Shown: positions 1 through 8,314, counted from the stretch's first letter. The stretch: 64,000 nt of DNA from Desulfofundulus salinus (GCF_003627965.1 NZ_RBWE01000001.1:1783382-1847381); one strand, 5' to 3'. Translations and numbers: made by a program. The notes: generated by a model not told the origin, from the sequence alone.

Positions 1-197
1 ATGCCTTGGAAAACGTCCATGTCTGGTATGGGCGTTAGCCTCCCAGAGGGCAAAAATGTTTACAACGCAAATAGCTCTAACTTTAAAAATCTTGACAGCT
101 GCCAGTGTTTCTCGTATATTAGTAATTGCTGAAAGGCCAAGAGATGAACAACGTGAACAAAAAATGTTGCCTTAATAGATGAATGAAAATTACCCCC

Positions 198-226
198 TTG
201 TCAGGTATCCCGGAATATGTTATAAT
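198..226 (+). promoter_or_regulatory. Sigma-A promoter of tRNA-Leu
   Basis: TTGTCA at 198-203 and a perfect TATAAT at 221-226 are separated by 17 bases, 20 bases upstream of the tRNA-Leu gene. The boxes match a housekeeping promoter, and no other gene lies between it and the tRNA. Confidence 0.85.
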
Positions 227-246
227 AGCAGTTGTCAGTAAGACGT

Positions 247-333
247 GCGGCAGTGGCGGAATTGGCAGACGCGCAAGATTCAGGTTCTTGTGGGCGTACG
301 CCCGTGGGGGTTCAAGTCCCTTCTGCCGCACCA
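247..333 (+). tRNA. tRNA-Leu (anticodon CAG)
   Basis: The acceptor stem GCGGCAG (247-253) pairs with CTGCCGC (323-329), followed by A and an encoded CCA. The anticodon stem CAAGA/TCTTG encloses TTCAGGT, giving anticodon CAG. A long variable arm, as expected for class II leucine tRNA, sits before the T-arm with loop TTCAAGT. It has its own promoter and terminator. Confidence 0.95.
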
Positions 334-351
334 AGCTCAGTTAAATCAAGG

Positions 352-381
352 CTTCCAGAGGTTTTCTCTGGAAGTTTTTTT
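352..381 (+). terminator. Intrinsic terminator after tRNA-Leu
   Basis: A 9-bp inverted repeat, CTTCCAGAG (352-360) and CTCTGGAAG (366-374), is followed directly by a run of seven T. This is a classical rho-independent terminator. Confidence 0.9.
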
Positions 382-479
382 GTTTTTCACCATTCCTCAT
401 GATACTTTTATATATTATAGCTATATTACGGTTATATTAGGGCACATATAACACACATAAGATAAACTGATTGTCAAGC

Positions 480-522
480 GTCAGTGACTTTGTCAGTGAA
501 ATTCGTCAGTGAAAATGTCACT
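480..522. repeat. Three short GTCAGTGA repeats
   Basis: GTCAGTGA occurs at 480-487, 492-499 and 505-512, 12-13 bases apart. A partial inverted copy, TGTCACT, follows at 516-522. The array lies just before the IS66 remnant in an otherwise gene-free stretch (382-545). Function is unknown; it could be a protein-binding array or debris of the insertion. Confidence 0.5.
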
Positions 523-545
523 CAGACACATTACTTATCTCATTC

Positions 546-734
546 ATCGCCCGGGCCAGCGCTATTACTTACAGCATCATAGAAACGGCAAAGGAGAATG
601 GGTTGAATCCTTTCCAGTACCTCAGCTATCTTTTTGAAAAACTTCCCAACCTGGACCCTAAAGACAGTAACGCCCTGGATCAGTTACTCCCCTGGTCCGA
701 TTCGCTGCCCCCTGTGTGCAGGGTTAATAAATAA
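546..734 (+). pseudogene. IS66-family transposase, C-terminal remnant
   Basis: An open stretch without its own start encodes a peptide containing SIIETAKENGLNPFQYL, then YLFEKLPN and LLPW, ending at TAA (732-734). This resembles the conserved C-terminal domain of IS66 TnpC transposases. Only about the last 60 residues of a protein of roughly 500 remain, and nothing upstream continues it, so the rest has been deleted. Recognition is from remembered family motifs; no alignment was run. Confidence 0.8.
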
Positions 735-785
735 GCCAGATTATGTCCCCACCTGATTGCAAGGTGGGGTTTATTTTACGCTTAC
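546..785 (+). mobile_element. IS66-family element, right-end remnant
   Basis: This covers the transposase tail plus its 3' flank. The flank ends in a sequence whose reverse complement starts GTAAGCGTAAAATAAACC, at about 761-785. GTAA-starting inverted repeats are typical of IS66 elements, so 785 is the likely right end. The left end and most of the element are absent. Confidence 0.65.
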
Positions 786-1442
786 TTTTTCGGGGCCAAA
801 CATGCGGAAACACTCTTCGATCATTTCCACCAAATGTTAACCCTTTCGGTGAAAAATGCTGCCCAAAATGGCATCAGGCTTTTCGTCGCTGTCGGCATTC
901 ACCCCATGGGGACACCGGTAGACTGGCCCAGGGTGATCGACGCCCTTCCAAACTACCTGAAGATGAGTGATGTCATTGGTTTAGGAGAAATCGGCCTGCA
1001 TGAGGGGAGTCGACGAGAGCAGGACGTCCTCAGGGAGCAATTGAAAGTAGCCAAGGAATACAGGGTGCCGGTAATCATTCATACCCCGCCACAGGACAGG
1101 GTGGAAATAACCAATAAGACGATTGAAATTGCCGCCGCCGTCGGGATGGAACCCGGAAAAGTGATCATCGACCACGCTGATTTGGACATTATTGACCTAA
1201 TCGAGGACTTCGGGGCCATTCCCGGGCTCACTATTCGCCAGAAAGGGCTTACTCCCCATCTATTGCTGAACCACCTGGAACGTTTCCAACGAGGTGTTCT
1301 GAACAGCGATTACAGCAATCTCAAACCCAACGATCCCCTGAGCGTTCCAAAGGCTGTGCGGTATCTGGAACTGAACGGGGCTCCTCCGGAAATCATTGCT
1401 CGGATTGCGAGGTACAATGCTGAAGAGTTGTTCGGTATTTAG
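786..1442 (+). pseudogene. TatD-like metal-dependent hydrolase, N-terminally truncated
   Basis: The 202-residue reading from ATG 834 resembles TatD/amidohydrolase-type TIM-barrel enzymes: AVGIHPMG, then GLGEIGLH with the glutamate ligand region, VIIHTPP with a histidine ligand and IIDHADLD. The frame stays open upstream to about 789, with no start codon or ribosome binding site before the IS66 end at 785. The metal-binding HxH at the N-terminus of such enzymes is missing. The simplest reading is that the insertion removed the 5' part of the gene. A short expressed form from ATG 834 cannot be excluded but would probably be inactive. Confidence 0.75.
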
Positions 1443-1486
1443 ACAACCAGGGGTATGACCTAATTCACGGAGGAGGGGAGGAGAGT

Positions 1487-1813
1487 ATGTGTACCAAAAA
1501 TGAGCAGGAGGAACTTCTTGATTTAAAAATCCTTGCCTACCTCAAAAAGCTGGGGCCGGAATATGCAAAACTTCTGGCGATACGGCTGGGTTTATCCCTG
1601 GAAGAAAGCATAGAGCGACTCCGAAGGTTGGCAGCCAGAGGACTAATTAAGCGAGTAGAAGGAAGAATAGTTAAATATTACCACCGCAGACGGAAAAGCG
1701 TTAAGCACCGGAATCACACCTATTATGATCTCACAAGGGAAGGAGAACTTCTCTTAAGAGAGGCCAGGGGGAAAGTGGATATTCATATTGATATCGAGTA
1801 CCCTAGCAGGTAA
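1487..1813 (+). CDS. Small winged-helix DNA-binding protein (DUF2250-like)
   Basis: This 108-residue protein has a predicted winged helix: a helical N-terminus (LLDLKILAYLKKLGPEYAKL), a recognition-helix region (LSLEESIERLRRLAARGLI) and a basic wing (KYYHRRRKSVKHRNH) ending in YYDLTREGELLL. The pattern is that of MarR/ArsR-like regulators, and it recalls the DUF2250 proteins found in archaea and sulfate reducers. The RBS GGAGGGGAGG lies just upstream of ATG 1487. No ligand-binding domain is visible. Its target is unknown; the next downstream gene is broken. Confidence 0.65.
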   Translation: MCTKNEQEELLDLKILAYLKKLGPEYAKLLAIRLGLSLEESIERLRRLAARGLIKRVEGRIVKYYHRRRKSVKHRNHTYYDLTREGELLLREARGKVDIHIDIEYPSR

Positions 1814-2150
1814 GACGGTCTTTGGCGATTCCGGTCGTAAGCTGCTTGAGGACGTGCCCGCTTTTGAGGCGCTTTCTCTCCTGCGGTGCAGGGCCTGCGG
1901 GTGCTGGTGGACGACAGGTTGGTGCTTCCCCACGCGGTGGAAGAAGTTTCGAACTACTTCGAGGGCACATGTCTCGCCCAGGCGGCCTTCTCCCACGACT
2001 GCGGCAAGATAAGCTGGCCGTCCTGCCTGGTGGACAAGAGGGTGCTGGACGAAGAGAACTGCAGGCTGGTCCATGCGCACCCCATAGCCGGGGCGCACTA
2101 CCTCCGCGAGTACTGCAAAGTGCAGAGAGCTGTTATCCTCGCTAACAAAG
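1806..2150 (+). pseudogene. HD-GYP-type phosphohydrolase fragment, frameshifted
   Basis: Two reading frames together resemble an HD-GYP protein. One frame from about 1806 encodes GKTVFGDSGRKLLED. After a shift near 1880, another frame gives GLRVLVDDR and then AFSHDCGKISWPSCLVDK and HAHPIAGAHYL. The latter match the HD...GKI...P...HP.xGA signature of HD-GYP cyclic-di-GMP phosphodiesterases. The fragment is too short for the domain, lacks the GYP part and has no start with RBS, so it is a decayed gene. Confidence 0.6.
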
Positions 2151-2230
2151 GGTCCTCTTTTGCACAAAATAATGCTAATCCCAGGGGGGCCAAGATTACA
2201 CCGTTATTTCATTATTCCAGATGTTACTGA

Positions 2231-2578
2231 AAACCAGGGTCTTAGCTATGCGGAAGCTTTTTCTAATAACTATTGTTAAATTATAAAAGTTAGAAGGGGC
2301 AGATAATTTTAATTTTTTTATTTTTAGGCAGGAATTGTAGCTATAATGCTGAATTACTGCAATTATTAAGAATAATTATACTCACCCCCGGGAGTCTCAA
2401 AGAACAAGCATCGGATCATCTAGCAAGGAAATTGCAAGTAACCCCAGAAGAAGCAAAACAGGAAAGATGTAATTCCTGGCAATAATGCCGTTCGGAAAGG
2501 GTGGGAGGGAAGGGGAAGGTCCAGGAAGCAGTAAAGGTGGGATAAAAAAGAAATTGTATTAAAGGAGTCAGATGCAAA
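2231..2578. other. Gene-free region before the HdrC/SdhA-like operon
   Basis: No convincing ORF, RNA or repeat is seen in these 348 bases. The stretch is AT-rich at 2260-2380 and contains a TATAAT at 2342-2347 without a clear -35 box at the usual distance. It probably carries the operon promoter. A ribosome binding site (AAAGGAG, around 2561) precedes the first gene. Confidence 0.5.
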
Positions 2579-2980
2579 ATGGCTATGGTTCTCTCAAGCA
2601 AAATTAGCCGGGAGCTAGTTGAGCGTATCAAAGAGATAAGCGGGCAAAATCCCAATCTCTGCATGCAATGCGGGACCTGCAGCGCAGGATGTACGGGCAG
2701 AGAGTTTATGGATTTTCTACCCCGCCAGGTCATGCGCATGATTCAACTGGGAAACGCCAAAGCATTGAACTTTAAGTCCATCTGGATATGCAGCACTTGT
2801 TTAATTTGCACCGCCCGCTGCCCCCGGGGTATAGATATTGCCCGGTTAATGGAAGCTCTGCGGGTAATTAACCTGCGCCAGGGCAGGGAAGTACTAGTTG
2901 CCGAAAAAATTCCGTTAGAATTGCTCACTCAGGTTCCTCAGATGGCTTTAACCAGTGGTTTTCGCAAGTTAAGCGCGTAA
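2579..2980 (+). CDS. HdrC-like 4Fe-4S protein
   Basis: This 133-residue electron carrier has two classical 4Fe-4S motifs, CxxCxxCxxxC at Cys28/31/34/38 and CxxCxxCxxxCP at Cys71/74/77/81. The spacing is typical of the C subunit of heterodisulfide reductase. No membrane segment is visible, so it should be cytosolic. It opens a tight four-gene operon with HdrB-, SdhB- and SdhA-like proteins (gap of 15 bases to the next gene). Its inferred role is passing electrons between the CCG-domain subunit and the flavoprotein side of a thiol:fumarate-reductase-like complex. Confidence 0.85.
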   Translation: MAMVLSSKISRELVERIKEISGQNPNLCMQCGTCSAGCTGREFMDFLPRQVMRMIQLGNAKALNFKSIWICSTCLICTARCPRGIDIARLMEALRVINLRQGREVLVAEKIPLELLTQVPQMALTSGFRKLSA

Positions 2981-2995
2981 AAAGGGGGGATAAGG

Positions 2996-3859
2996 ATGAG
3001 GATCCCATATTTTCCAGGATGCACTCTACACAGCAAAGCAAAGGGGCTGGATTATTCTACCCGGGGCTCCCTGGCCGCTTTAGGCATCGAATTAACTGAA
3101 CTGCCTCAATGGACCTGCTGCGGCACGGTATTTCCCCTGGCCCAGGACAATTACATCGGCATGGTCGCGGCGGCACGCATTTTAGCCAATGCGGCCAAAG
3201 AAGAAGGGGGCAAGCTCGTTACGGTTTGCTCCTTCTGTTATCACGTACTAAAAAGGGTCAATTATGTTATAAAAAACAATCTTGAGGCCAGAACAAAACT
3301 AAATGATTATTTAGAAGAAAATTACACCGGGGAAATTGAACCCGTCCACCCACTGGAAATCTGCAAGGAAGACGTGGGGTTTAATGTGATAAGGGACAAA
3401 GCAGCAAGGAGCCTGAAGGGCCTTAAAGTAGCCTGTTATTATGGTTGTATGCTTGTCCGGCCGGCTTCGGAAATGAATTTCGACGATCCGGAAAATCCTA
3501 CCATCATGGAAGAACTGGTTAGCGCCCTGGGTGCGGAGGTGGTAGAATACCCCAACAAGACAACCTGTTGCGGATCCTATCAGGTACTGCATGATAACGC
3601 TTTGGTGATGCAAAGGGTAGAGGATATACTCAACTCTGCCACTGCCAAGGGAGCGGAAGCAATTATCACCAGTTGTCCTCTTTGCCAGTTTAACCTGGAC
3701 TGGTTGCAGGAAAAAATCCTGCAGGAGAACGCCGGTTTTCAAAAAATCCCCGTTTTGTATTTTACCCAGCTTTTGGGTTTAGCTCTGGAACTTCCCCAGG
3801 AAAGCCTTGGGCTGGATCAGCACTATGTAGATCCCAGACCTTTACTGGTGGGAGCGTAG
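2996..3859 (+). CDS. HdrB-like subunit with two CCG domains
   Basis: The 287-residue protein carries two cysteine-rich CCG domains: Cys9, CC41-42 and CSFC78-81, then Cys147/151, CC191-192 and CPLC227-230. In HdrB of methanogens these ligate noncubane 4Fe-4S clusters that reduce a disulfide. Both domains look complete. The gene starts with ATG behind a GGGGGGATAAGG ribosome binding site and lies between the HdrC-like and SdhB-like genes. In methanogen thiol:fumarate reductase the CCG domains are fused to the iron-sulfur subunit; here they are separate. The true disulfide substrate in this bacterium is not known. Confidence 0.85.
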   Translation: MRIPYFPGCTLHSKAKGLDYSTRGSLAALGIELTELPQWTCCGTVFPLAQDNYIGMVAAARILANAAKEEGGKLVTVCSFCYHVLKRVNYVIKNNLEARTKLNDYLEENYTGEIEPVHPLEICKEDVGFNVIRDKAARSLKGLKVACYYGCMLVRPASEMNFDDPENPTIMEELVSALGAEVVEYPNKTTCCGSYQVLHDNALVMQRVEDILNSATAKGAEAIITSCPLCQFNLDWLQEKILQENAGFQKIPVLYFTQLLGLALELPQESLGLDQHYVDPRPLLVGA

Positions 3860-3884
3860 ATTTGCCTTGAAGGAGGAAAGAGTT

Positions 3885-4568
3885 ATGGTCGAAGAAAGAG
3901 AAATGGTAAACATATACATTATGGGTAAACATTATAAGGTACCCTATGGCCTGACGATTATGAAAGCCATGGAATACGCCGGTTACCGTTTTATCCGGGG
4001 CTGCGGCTGCCGGGGAGGTTTTTGCGGTGCCTGTGGTACAGTTTACCGCAAACCGGGGGATTTCAGGCTGAAAGTAGGCCTGGCCTGTCAAACCATGGTG
4101 GAAGACAACATGTATTTGACCCAGATCCCCTTTTACCCGGCCAATAAAGCCACCTATAACCTTGAGGAACTCACTCCTACCCTGGCCACATTGCTGCGGC
4201 ATTACCCCGAATTGACCCGCTGCCTTGGTTGCAACCAGTGTACCAGGATCTGTCCCCAGGAACTATCGGTAATGGACTATATCGCCGCGGCCCAGCGGGG
4301 AGACATCACCAAAGTGGCCAACTTATCCTTCGACTGCATTATGTGCGGTTTATGTGCTTCCCGCTGTCCCGCTGAAATCGTACAGTATAATGTGGCCATT
4401 CTGGCTCGCCGGCTTTATGGCCGCCATATTGCCCCACCGGCCCAACACCTGGCCAAACGGGTAGAAGAAATTAAGGCCGGAAAGTTTGATGAAGAACTGG
4501 ACAGGCTGATGAAGATGGATAAAGAGGAATTACAAAAGCTATATAACGCCCGGGATATTGAACCCTAA
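3885..4568 (+). CDS. SdhB/FrdB-like iron-sulfur subunit
   Basis: The 227-residue protein has an N-terminal 2Fe-2S ferredoxin-type domain with Cys40/42/47/50 and Cys68. Two 4Fe-4S motifs follow at Cys113/116/119/123 and Cys151/154/157/161. This is the SdhB/FrdB plan but with two cubanes, as in TfrB. ATG 3885 is chosen over the in-frame TTG at 3867 because AAGGAGGAAAG sits between them. It lies 25 bases after the HdrB-like gene and just before the flavoprotein gene, so the four products probably form one complex. Confidence 0.85.
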   Translation: MVEEREMVNIYIMGKHYKVPYGLTIMKAMEYAGYRFIRGCGCRGGFCGACGTVYRKPGDFRLKVGLACQTMVEDNMYLTQIPFYPANKATYNLEELTPTLATLLRHYPELTRCLGCNQCTRICPQELSVMDYIAAAQRGDITKVANLSFDCIMCGLCASRCPAEIVQYNVAILARRLYGRHIAPPAQHLAKRVEEIKAGKFDEELDRLMKMDKEELQKLYNARDIEP

Positions 4569-4583
4569 GGAAGGTGAAATAAT

Positions 4584-6185
4584 ATGTATACTCAGGAAAT
4601 GCTGGAAGCTATTAAACTCGTGGAACAGACCAGGGAACGGCGTTTAAAGGAAACTTTCCCCCGTCTGAAACCGGAAGAGAAAGAAAATCTTTTGCGTTCC
4701 TACCATCCGGACTATATGCCCGAAGCCACCAGACCGGTAAAGGTAGGCCCCAACAAAGGCGATAAATTTACCCACGAACATGCCGACCTGCTGGAAAGCC
4801 GCAGCATGCTTGATCCCGATACTTTTTCCCTGGACAACATAGATTTCGACGTGGATGTCCTGGTTATTGGCGGTGGCGGAGCCGGTACATCGGCAGCGCT
4901 TTTAGCCCACGAAGCGGGAGCCAGCGTACTGATCGCTACCAAGTTGCGCCACGGCGATGCCAACACCATGATGGCTGAAGGAGGCATCCAGGCAGCAGAC
5001 AAAGAAAACGACTCCCCGGCCATCCACTACCTTGACGTGATGGGCGGCGGAGGTTATTATAATATCCCCGAACTGGTCGCCGCTTTAGTAAAAGACGCAC
5101 CTCTGTGCATCCAGTGGTTGGAAAGCCTGGGCTGCATGTTCAGCAAATTCCCCGACGGCACCATGCATACCATTCATGGCGGGGGCACCTCCCGCAAACG
5201 CATGCACTTTGCCCATGACTATTCAGGCGCGGAGATTATGCGCACCCTGCGGGATGAGGCGCGTAACCGGGGTATTCCCGTTATTGAATTTTCCCCGGCC
5301 GTGGAGCTAATTATTGATGAATACGGGCAGTGTGCCGGAGCTGTACTGTACAATCTAGAAACCGAACAGTACCTGGTGGTAAGGGCAAAAACAGTGATTA
5401 TTGCCACCGGCGGTTCCGGCCGCCTGCACATTGGCGGTTTCCCCACCACCAACCACTACGGTGCCACGGCGGACGGCATTGTCATGGCTTACCGGGCAGG
5501 GGCAAAGTTAATTTATCTTGACGCCACCCAGTTCCACCCGACGGGCGTGGCCTTTCCCGAACAAATCGTCGGGCAACTGGTAACCGAAAAGGTGCGGGGT
5601 CTCGGCGCCCAGCTGGTTAACGCGGAAGGTGAGCAATTTGTCTACCCGTTGGAAACCAGGGATGCGGTTTCATCGGCAATCATCCGGGAATGTAAAGAAC
5701 GGAAGAAAGGAATAACCACGCCCAGCGGCATGCATGGCGTGTGGCTTGATTCCCCCATGATCGATATCATCCACGGCAAGGGCACGGTGGAAAAAGAGCT
5801 GCCGGCCATGTTTCGCCAGTATAAACGTTTCAATATAAATATGGCCGAACAACCCATCCTGGTTTACCCAACTCTTCACTACCAAAATGGCGGCATTTTG
5901 ATTAACGACCGGGCCGAAACAAGCATCCCCAATCTCTACGTGGCCGGCGAAGCATCCGGGGGAGTACACGGGCGCAACCGGCTTATGGGCAACTCCCTGC
6001 TGGATATCATCGTGTTTGGCCGCCGGGCCGGTATGAATGCCGCCGAAAGGGCAAAAAGCGTAAAATTAGGCAGGCTTACCCTCGATCACGTCAAACGCTA
6101 CCATGAGGAACTGCGGAAAGAAGGTCTTGGCCAGAAGGTCGCCCCGATTTTACTCCCGGACTATCGCGGTAAAATCAGTGGTTAG
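4584..6185 (+). CDS. SdhA/FrdA/TfrA-like flavoprotein
   Basis: This 533-residue FAD protein belongs to the succinate dehydrogenase/fumarate reductase flavoprotein family. The dinucleotide-binding motif VLVIGGGGAGTSAA lies near residue 93. The FAD-linked core shows MMAEGGIQAA and a HPTG motif (near residue 316), and the C-terminal FAD site is GEASGGVHGRNRLMGNSLLD. In the family the HPTG region binds the dicarboxylate. No membrane anchor gene follows; a terminator does. With the HdrBC-like partners, a soluble thiol:fumarate reductase or a related succinate-oxidising enzyme is the best inference. Other FAD-dependent substrates remain possible. Confidence 0.85.
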   Translation: MYTQEMLEAIKLVEQTRERRLKETFPRLKPEEKENLLRSYHPDYMPEATRPVKVGPNKGDKFTHEHADLLESRSMLDPDTFSLDNIDFDVDVLVIGGGGAGTSAALLAHEAGASVLIATKLRHGDANTMMAEGGIQAADKENDSPAIHYLDVMGGGGYYNIPELVAALVKDAPLCIQWLESLGCMFSKFPDGTMHTIHGGGTSRKRMHFAHDYSGAEIMRTLRDEARNRGIPVIEFSPAVELIIDEYGQCAGAVLYNLETEQYLVVRAKTVIIATGGSGRLHIGGFPTTNHYGATADGIVMAYRAGAKLIYLDATQFHPTGVAFPEQIVGQLVTEKVRGLGAQLVNAEGEQFVYPLETRDAVSSAIIRECKERKKGITTPSGMHGVWLDSPMIDIIHGKGTVEKELPAMFRQYKRFNINMAEQPILVYPTLHYQNGGILINDRAETSIPNLYVAGEASGGVHGRNRLMGNSLLDIIVFGRRAGMNAAERAKSVKLGRLTLDHVKRYHEELRKEGLGQKVAPILLPDYRGKISG

Positions 6186-6205
6186 CAATTACTGTGAAAA
6201 TGGGG

Positions 6206-6242
6206 AAAGGCTTTGGGGATAATACCCAAAGCCTTTTATTTT
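6206..6242 (+). terminator. Intrinsic terminator of the HdrCB-SdhBA operon
   Basis: AAAGGCTTTGGG (6206-6217) pairs with CCCAAAGCCTTT (6225-6236) over a 7-base loop, followed by TATTTTTC. Confidence 0.9.
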
Positions 6243-6245
6243 TCA

Positions 6246-6440
6246 ATGAAGATGCAATAGCAAAAATTGCAGTAGTCGGCCGTACCGCTCAGTCCCGGGC
6301 TTTTAGCCCCGGGTCAAGCGCATACCAGGCATTTCGCGGCACCCGCCAGTCCATTTCAGCTACGCCGGATTTTTAGCTGGCCCTCGCCTCTGTCGTCCGC
6401 CCAAGCAGCAAGACTTTGTCCGCTATTTTTTCGTAAATCC
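6246..6440. other. GC-rich intergenic stretch with a hairpin
   Basis: No supported gene is seen here. The stretch contains CCCGGGCT and AGCCCCGGG around 6295-6312, separated by a T-run loop, and a C-rich tract. It lies between the terminator of one operon and the end of the opposite-strand gene 6443-6679. It resembles dispersed noncoding repeat material, but no second copy occurs in this window. Confidence 0.3.
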
Positions 6441-6442
6441 GA

Positions 6443-6679
6443 CTAAGACCGGGGTGGATCCAGTTGTTGCTGCACCTGCTGGAGCAGATCCCCCACCCGG
6501 GCGTTTAATTGTTGCAATTGGCTAAACTGCTGGGACAGGTGCGGCTGGGATGCAGCCAACTGGCTGAGCATTACTCCTATTTCATAGGCGGCTTTCTGTG
6601 CTTCCCGAACATGAAAGGACATCTGTTGCCTTTGGATGCCAGGGTTGGGGCGGTTGTCCAAAAAGTCCAACCAGGTCAC
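6443..6679 (-). CDS. Hypothetical glutamine-rich helical protein
   Basis: The 78-residue protein starts with WLDFLDNRPNPG, followed by a long predicted helix rich in Q, A and L (QLAASQPHLSQQFSQLQQL) that could form a coiled coil. GTG 6679 is chosen because the ribosome binding site AAGGAGG (about 6689-6695) is well spaced for it; the in-frame TTG at 6688 touches that site. No family is recognised. It is a single gene reading away from rtcB. The regular amphipathic pattern makes it likely to be real. Confidence 0.55.
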   Translation of the reverse strand: MTWLDFLDNRPNPGIQRQQMSFHVREAQKAAYEIGVMLSQLAASQPHLSQQFSQLQQLNARVGDLLQQVQQQLDPPRS

Positions 6680-6850
6680 GGCTAACAACCTCCTTATAGC
6701 AATTGCCTTTTACCGGCGCGGACTAAAATATTTCCCCTTAAAGTATGTACAATCAAACAAACTCTATCCTAAAAAATCCTCAAAAAACCCTCCTGGCTTT
6801 TTATGGGAGTCCATGTTATAATATGTTCTGTCGCCGGCGAGGTGAGGACA

Positions 6851-8005
6851 ATGAAGGTTATCACAACCGAAAGGCTACCCATTAAGATTTGGGCCCGGGA
6901 GGTGGAAGAGGGCGCCCTGGAACAGGCCCGGCACCTGGCCAATCACCCGTATGCCCGCCATCACATTGCCCTGATGCCCGACGTCCACCAGGGTTACGGC
7001 ATGCCTATCGGGGGAGTGCTGGCCACGGAAGGGGTAATCATCCCTAACGCCGTAGGGGTGGACGTGGGGTGCGGGGTGCAGGCAGTAAGAACCAACCAGA
7101 CGGTGGAAGCCGTCCGGCCCCGTTTAAGGGATATCCTAAACCAGATCCAGCGGGCCATTCCCACCGGCTTCAACCATCATAAAAAACCTCAAAGCAGCCC
7201 CCTTTTTCATCGCGCTCCAGACGTACCGGTAATCCGGGATGAACTGGAAAACGCCAGGTACCAGCTGGGTACGCTGGGCGGCGGAAACCACTTTATCGAA
7301 ATCCAAAGGGACGACCAGGATTATGTATGGATCATGCTGCATTCCGGTTCCCGGAACTTTGGTAAAAAAGTGGCCGATTATTATAACCGCCTGGCCATAA
7401 ACTTAAATGAGAGGTATGGTTCCCCCGTACCCCGGGAATGGCAACTGGCTTATTTGCCTTTAGGTACCCAGGAAGGACAAAATTACCTGGCAGCCATGCA
7501 GTATTGCCTGGAATTTGCCCGGGAAAACCGGGCCCATATGATGAGAGTAATCCTGGAAATCTGCCATTCCCTGCTACCCGATTTTGCCTGGGGCGAAGAA
7601 CTGGACGTGCATCATAATTACGCCTCTTTAGAAAAGCACTTTGGCCAACAGGTAATGGTACACCGCAAGGGGGCCGTGCGGGCGGTAGGGGACGTAATCG
7701 TACCCGGGTCCATGGGCAGCCCGTCTTACATCTGCCGCGGCCTGGCCAACCGGGAAAGTTTTGCCAGCTGTTCCCATGGGGCAGGGCGGGTAATGGGTCG
7801 CAATGAAGCCCGCCGGCGCATACCCGTGGAAAAAGTCATTAAAGAAATGCAGACCCTGGGGGTCGAGCTATTTAAGGCCAAAAAGGGGGACCTGGCGGAA
7901 GAATGCCGCCAGGCCTACAAAGATATTGATCAGGTAATGGAAGACCAAAAGGATCTGGTGGAGATCAAGATCAGGTTACAGCCCCTGGGAGTAGTCAAAG
8001 GTTAA
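6851..8005 (+). CDS. rtcB: RNA-splicing ligase RtcB
   Basis: The 384-residue protein matches RtcB, the GTP- and manganese-dependent ligase joining 2',3'-cyclic phosphate (or 3'-phosphate) RNA ends to 5'-OH ends. Visible motifs are DVHQGYGMPIGGVLAT, DVGCGVQAVRTN (metal-binding Asp/Cys), GGGNHF, HSGSRNFG, HHNYA and CSHGAGR with the histidine that accepts GMP. ATG 6851 is preferred over the upstream ATG 6803 because it follows GAGGTGAGG and begins with the usual MKVITTERLPIKIW. Length is slightly short of the E. coli enzyme but the core is complete. No RtcA (RNA cyclase) lies nearby. Confidence 0.95.
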   Translation: MKVITTERLPIKIWAREVEEGALEQARHLANHPYARHHIALMPDVHQGYGMPIGGVLATEGVIIPNAVGVDVGCGVQAVRTNQTVEAVRPRLRDILNQIQRAIPTGFNHHKKPQSSPLFHRAPDVPVIRDELENARYQLGTLGGGNHFIEIQRDDQDYVWIMLHSGSRNFGKKVADYYNRLAINLNERYGSPVPREWQLAYLPLGTQEGQNYLAAMQYCLEFARENRAHMMRVILEICHSLLPDFAWGEELDVHHNYASLEKHFGQQVMVHRKGAVRAVGDVIVPGSMGSPSYICRGLANRESFASCSHGAGRVMGRNEARRRIPVEKVIKEMQTLGVELFKAKKGDLAEECRQAYKDIDQVMEDQKDLVEIKIRLQPLGVVKG

Positions 8006-8054
8006 TCACCCGCGTTCAGCAACCATTGGCGGATATCACAAGCGACCAACAGTG

Positions 8055-8090
8055 AAAGAGCTTCAGACGCCGTAGTCTGTAGCTCTTTTT
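8055..8090. terminator. Terminator between rtcB and the ferredoxin gene
   Basis: AAAGAGCTTCAGAC (8055-8068) pairs with GTCTGTAGCTCTTT (8075-8088) with one mismatch, followed by T residues on the plus strand. The A-run on the left lets it act on the opposite strand too, for the convergent ferredoxin gene. Confidence 0.85.
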
Positions 8091-8104
8091 CTAATCCTTA
8101 TGCG

Positions 8105-8314
8105 TTAAGGATTGGGCACTCTGCTGATTGCCCCTGCCGGGCAGGCACGGTAACAACGACCGCAGCGGGTACAGTTGTCCAGGTTAATATTGTAGTGTAC
8201 CGTATCGTCAATATAAATGCCGCCATCCCGACATTCCAATTCACACGCCGCACAGGACATGCAAAGCTCCTGGTTAATCTGGTAGTTAAACTTAAACTTC
8301 TTTGGTTCTGCCAA
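8105..8314 (-). CDS. Two-cluster 4Fe-4S ferredoxin
   Basis: The 69-residue protein has two 4Fe-4S motifs: CMSCAACELEC (CxxCxxCxxxC, with C in place of the usual CP) and CTRCGRCYRACP. This is the bacterial 2[4Fe-4S] ferredoxin fold, with N-terminal extension AEPKKFKFNY. The start is TTG 8314 behind AAAGGGGG. It probably serves as a low-potential soluble electron carrier; which of the nearby oxidoreductases it serves cannot be told. It stands alone and converges on rtcB. Confidence 0.85.
   Translation of the reverse strand: MAEPKKFKFNYQINQELCMSCAACELECRDGGIYIDDTVHYNINLDNCTRCGRCYRACPAGAISRVPNP

Noticed and set aside
119-334. Minus-strand 71-residue frame over the tRNA-Leu region
   Set aside because: It runs antisense through the tRNA, has no ribosome binding site and no protein-like pattern.
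1822-2145. Frames over the HD-GYP remnant taken as intact proteins
   Set aside because: Each holds only part of the similarity; the domain is split between frames, which marks a pseudogene.
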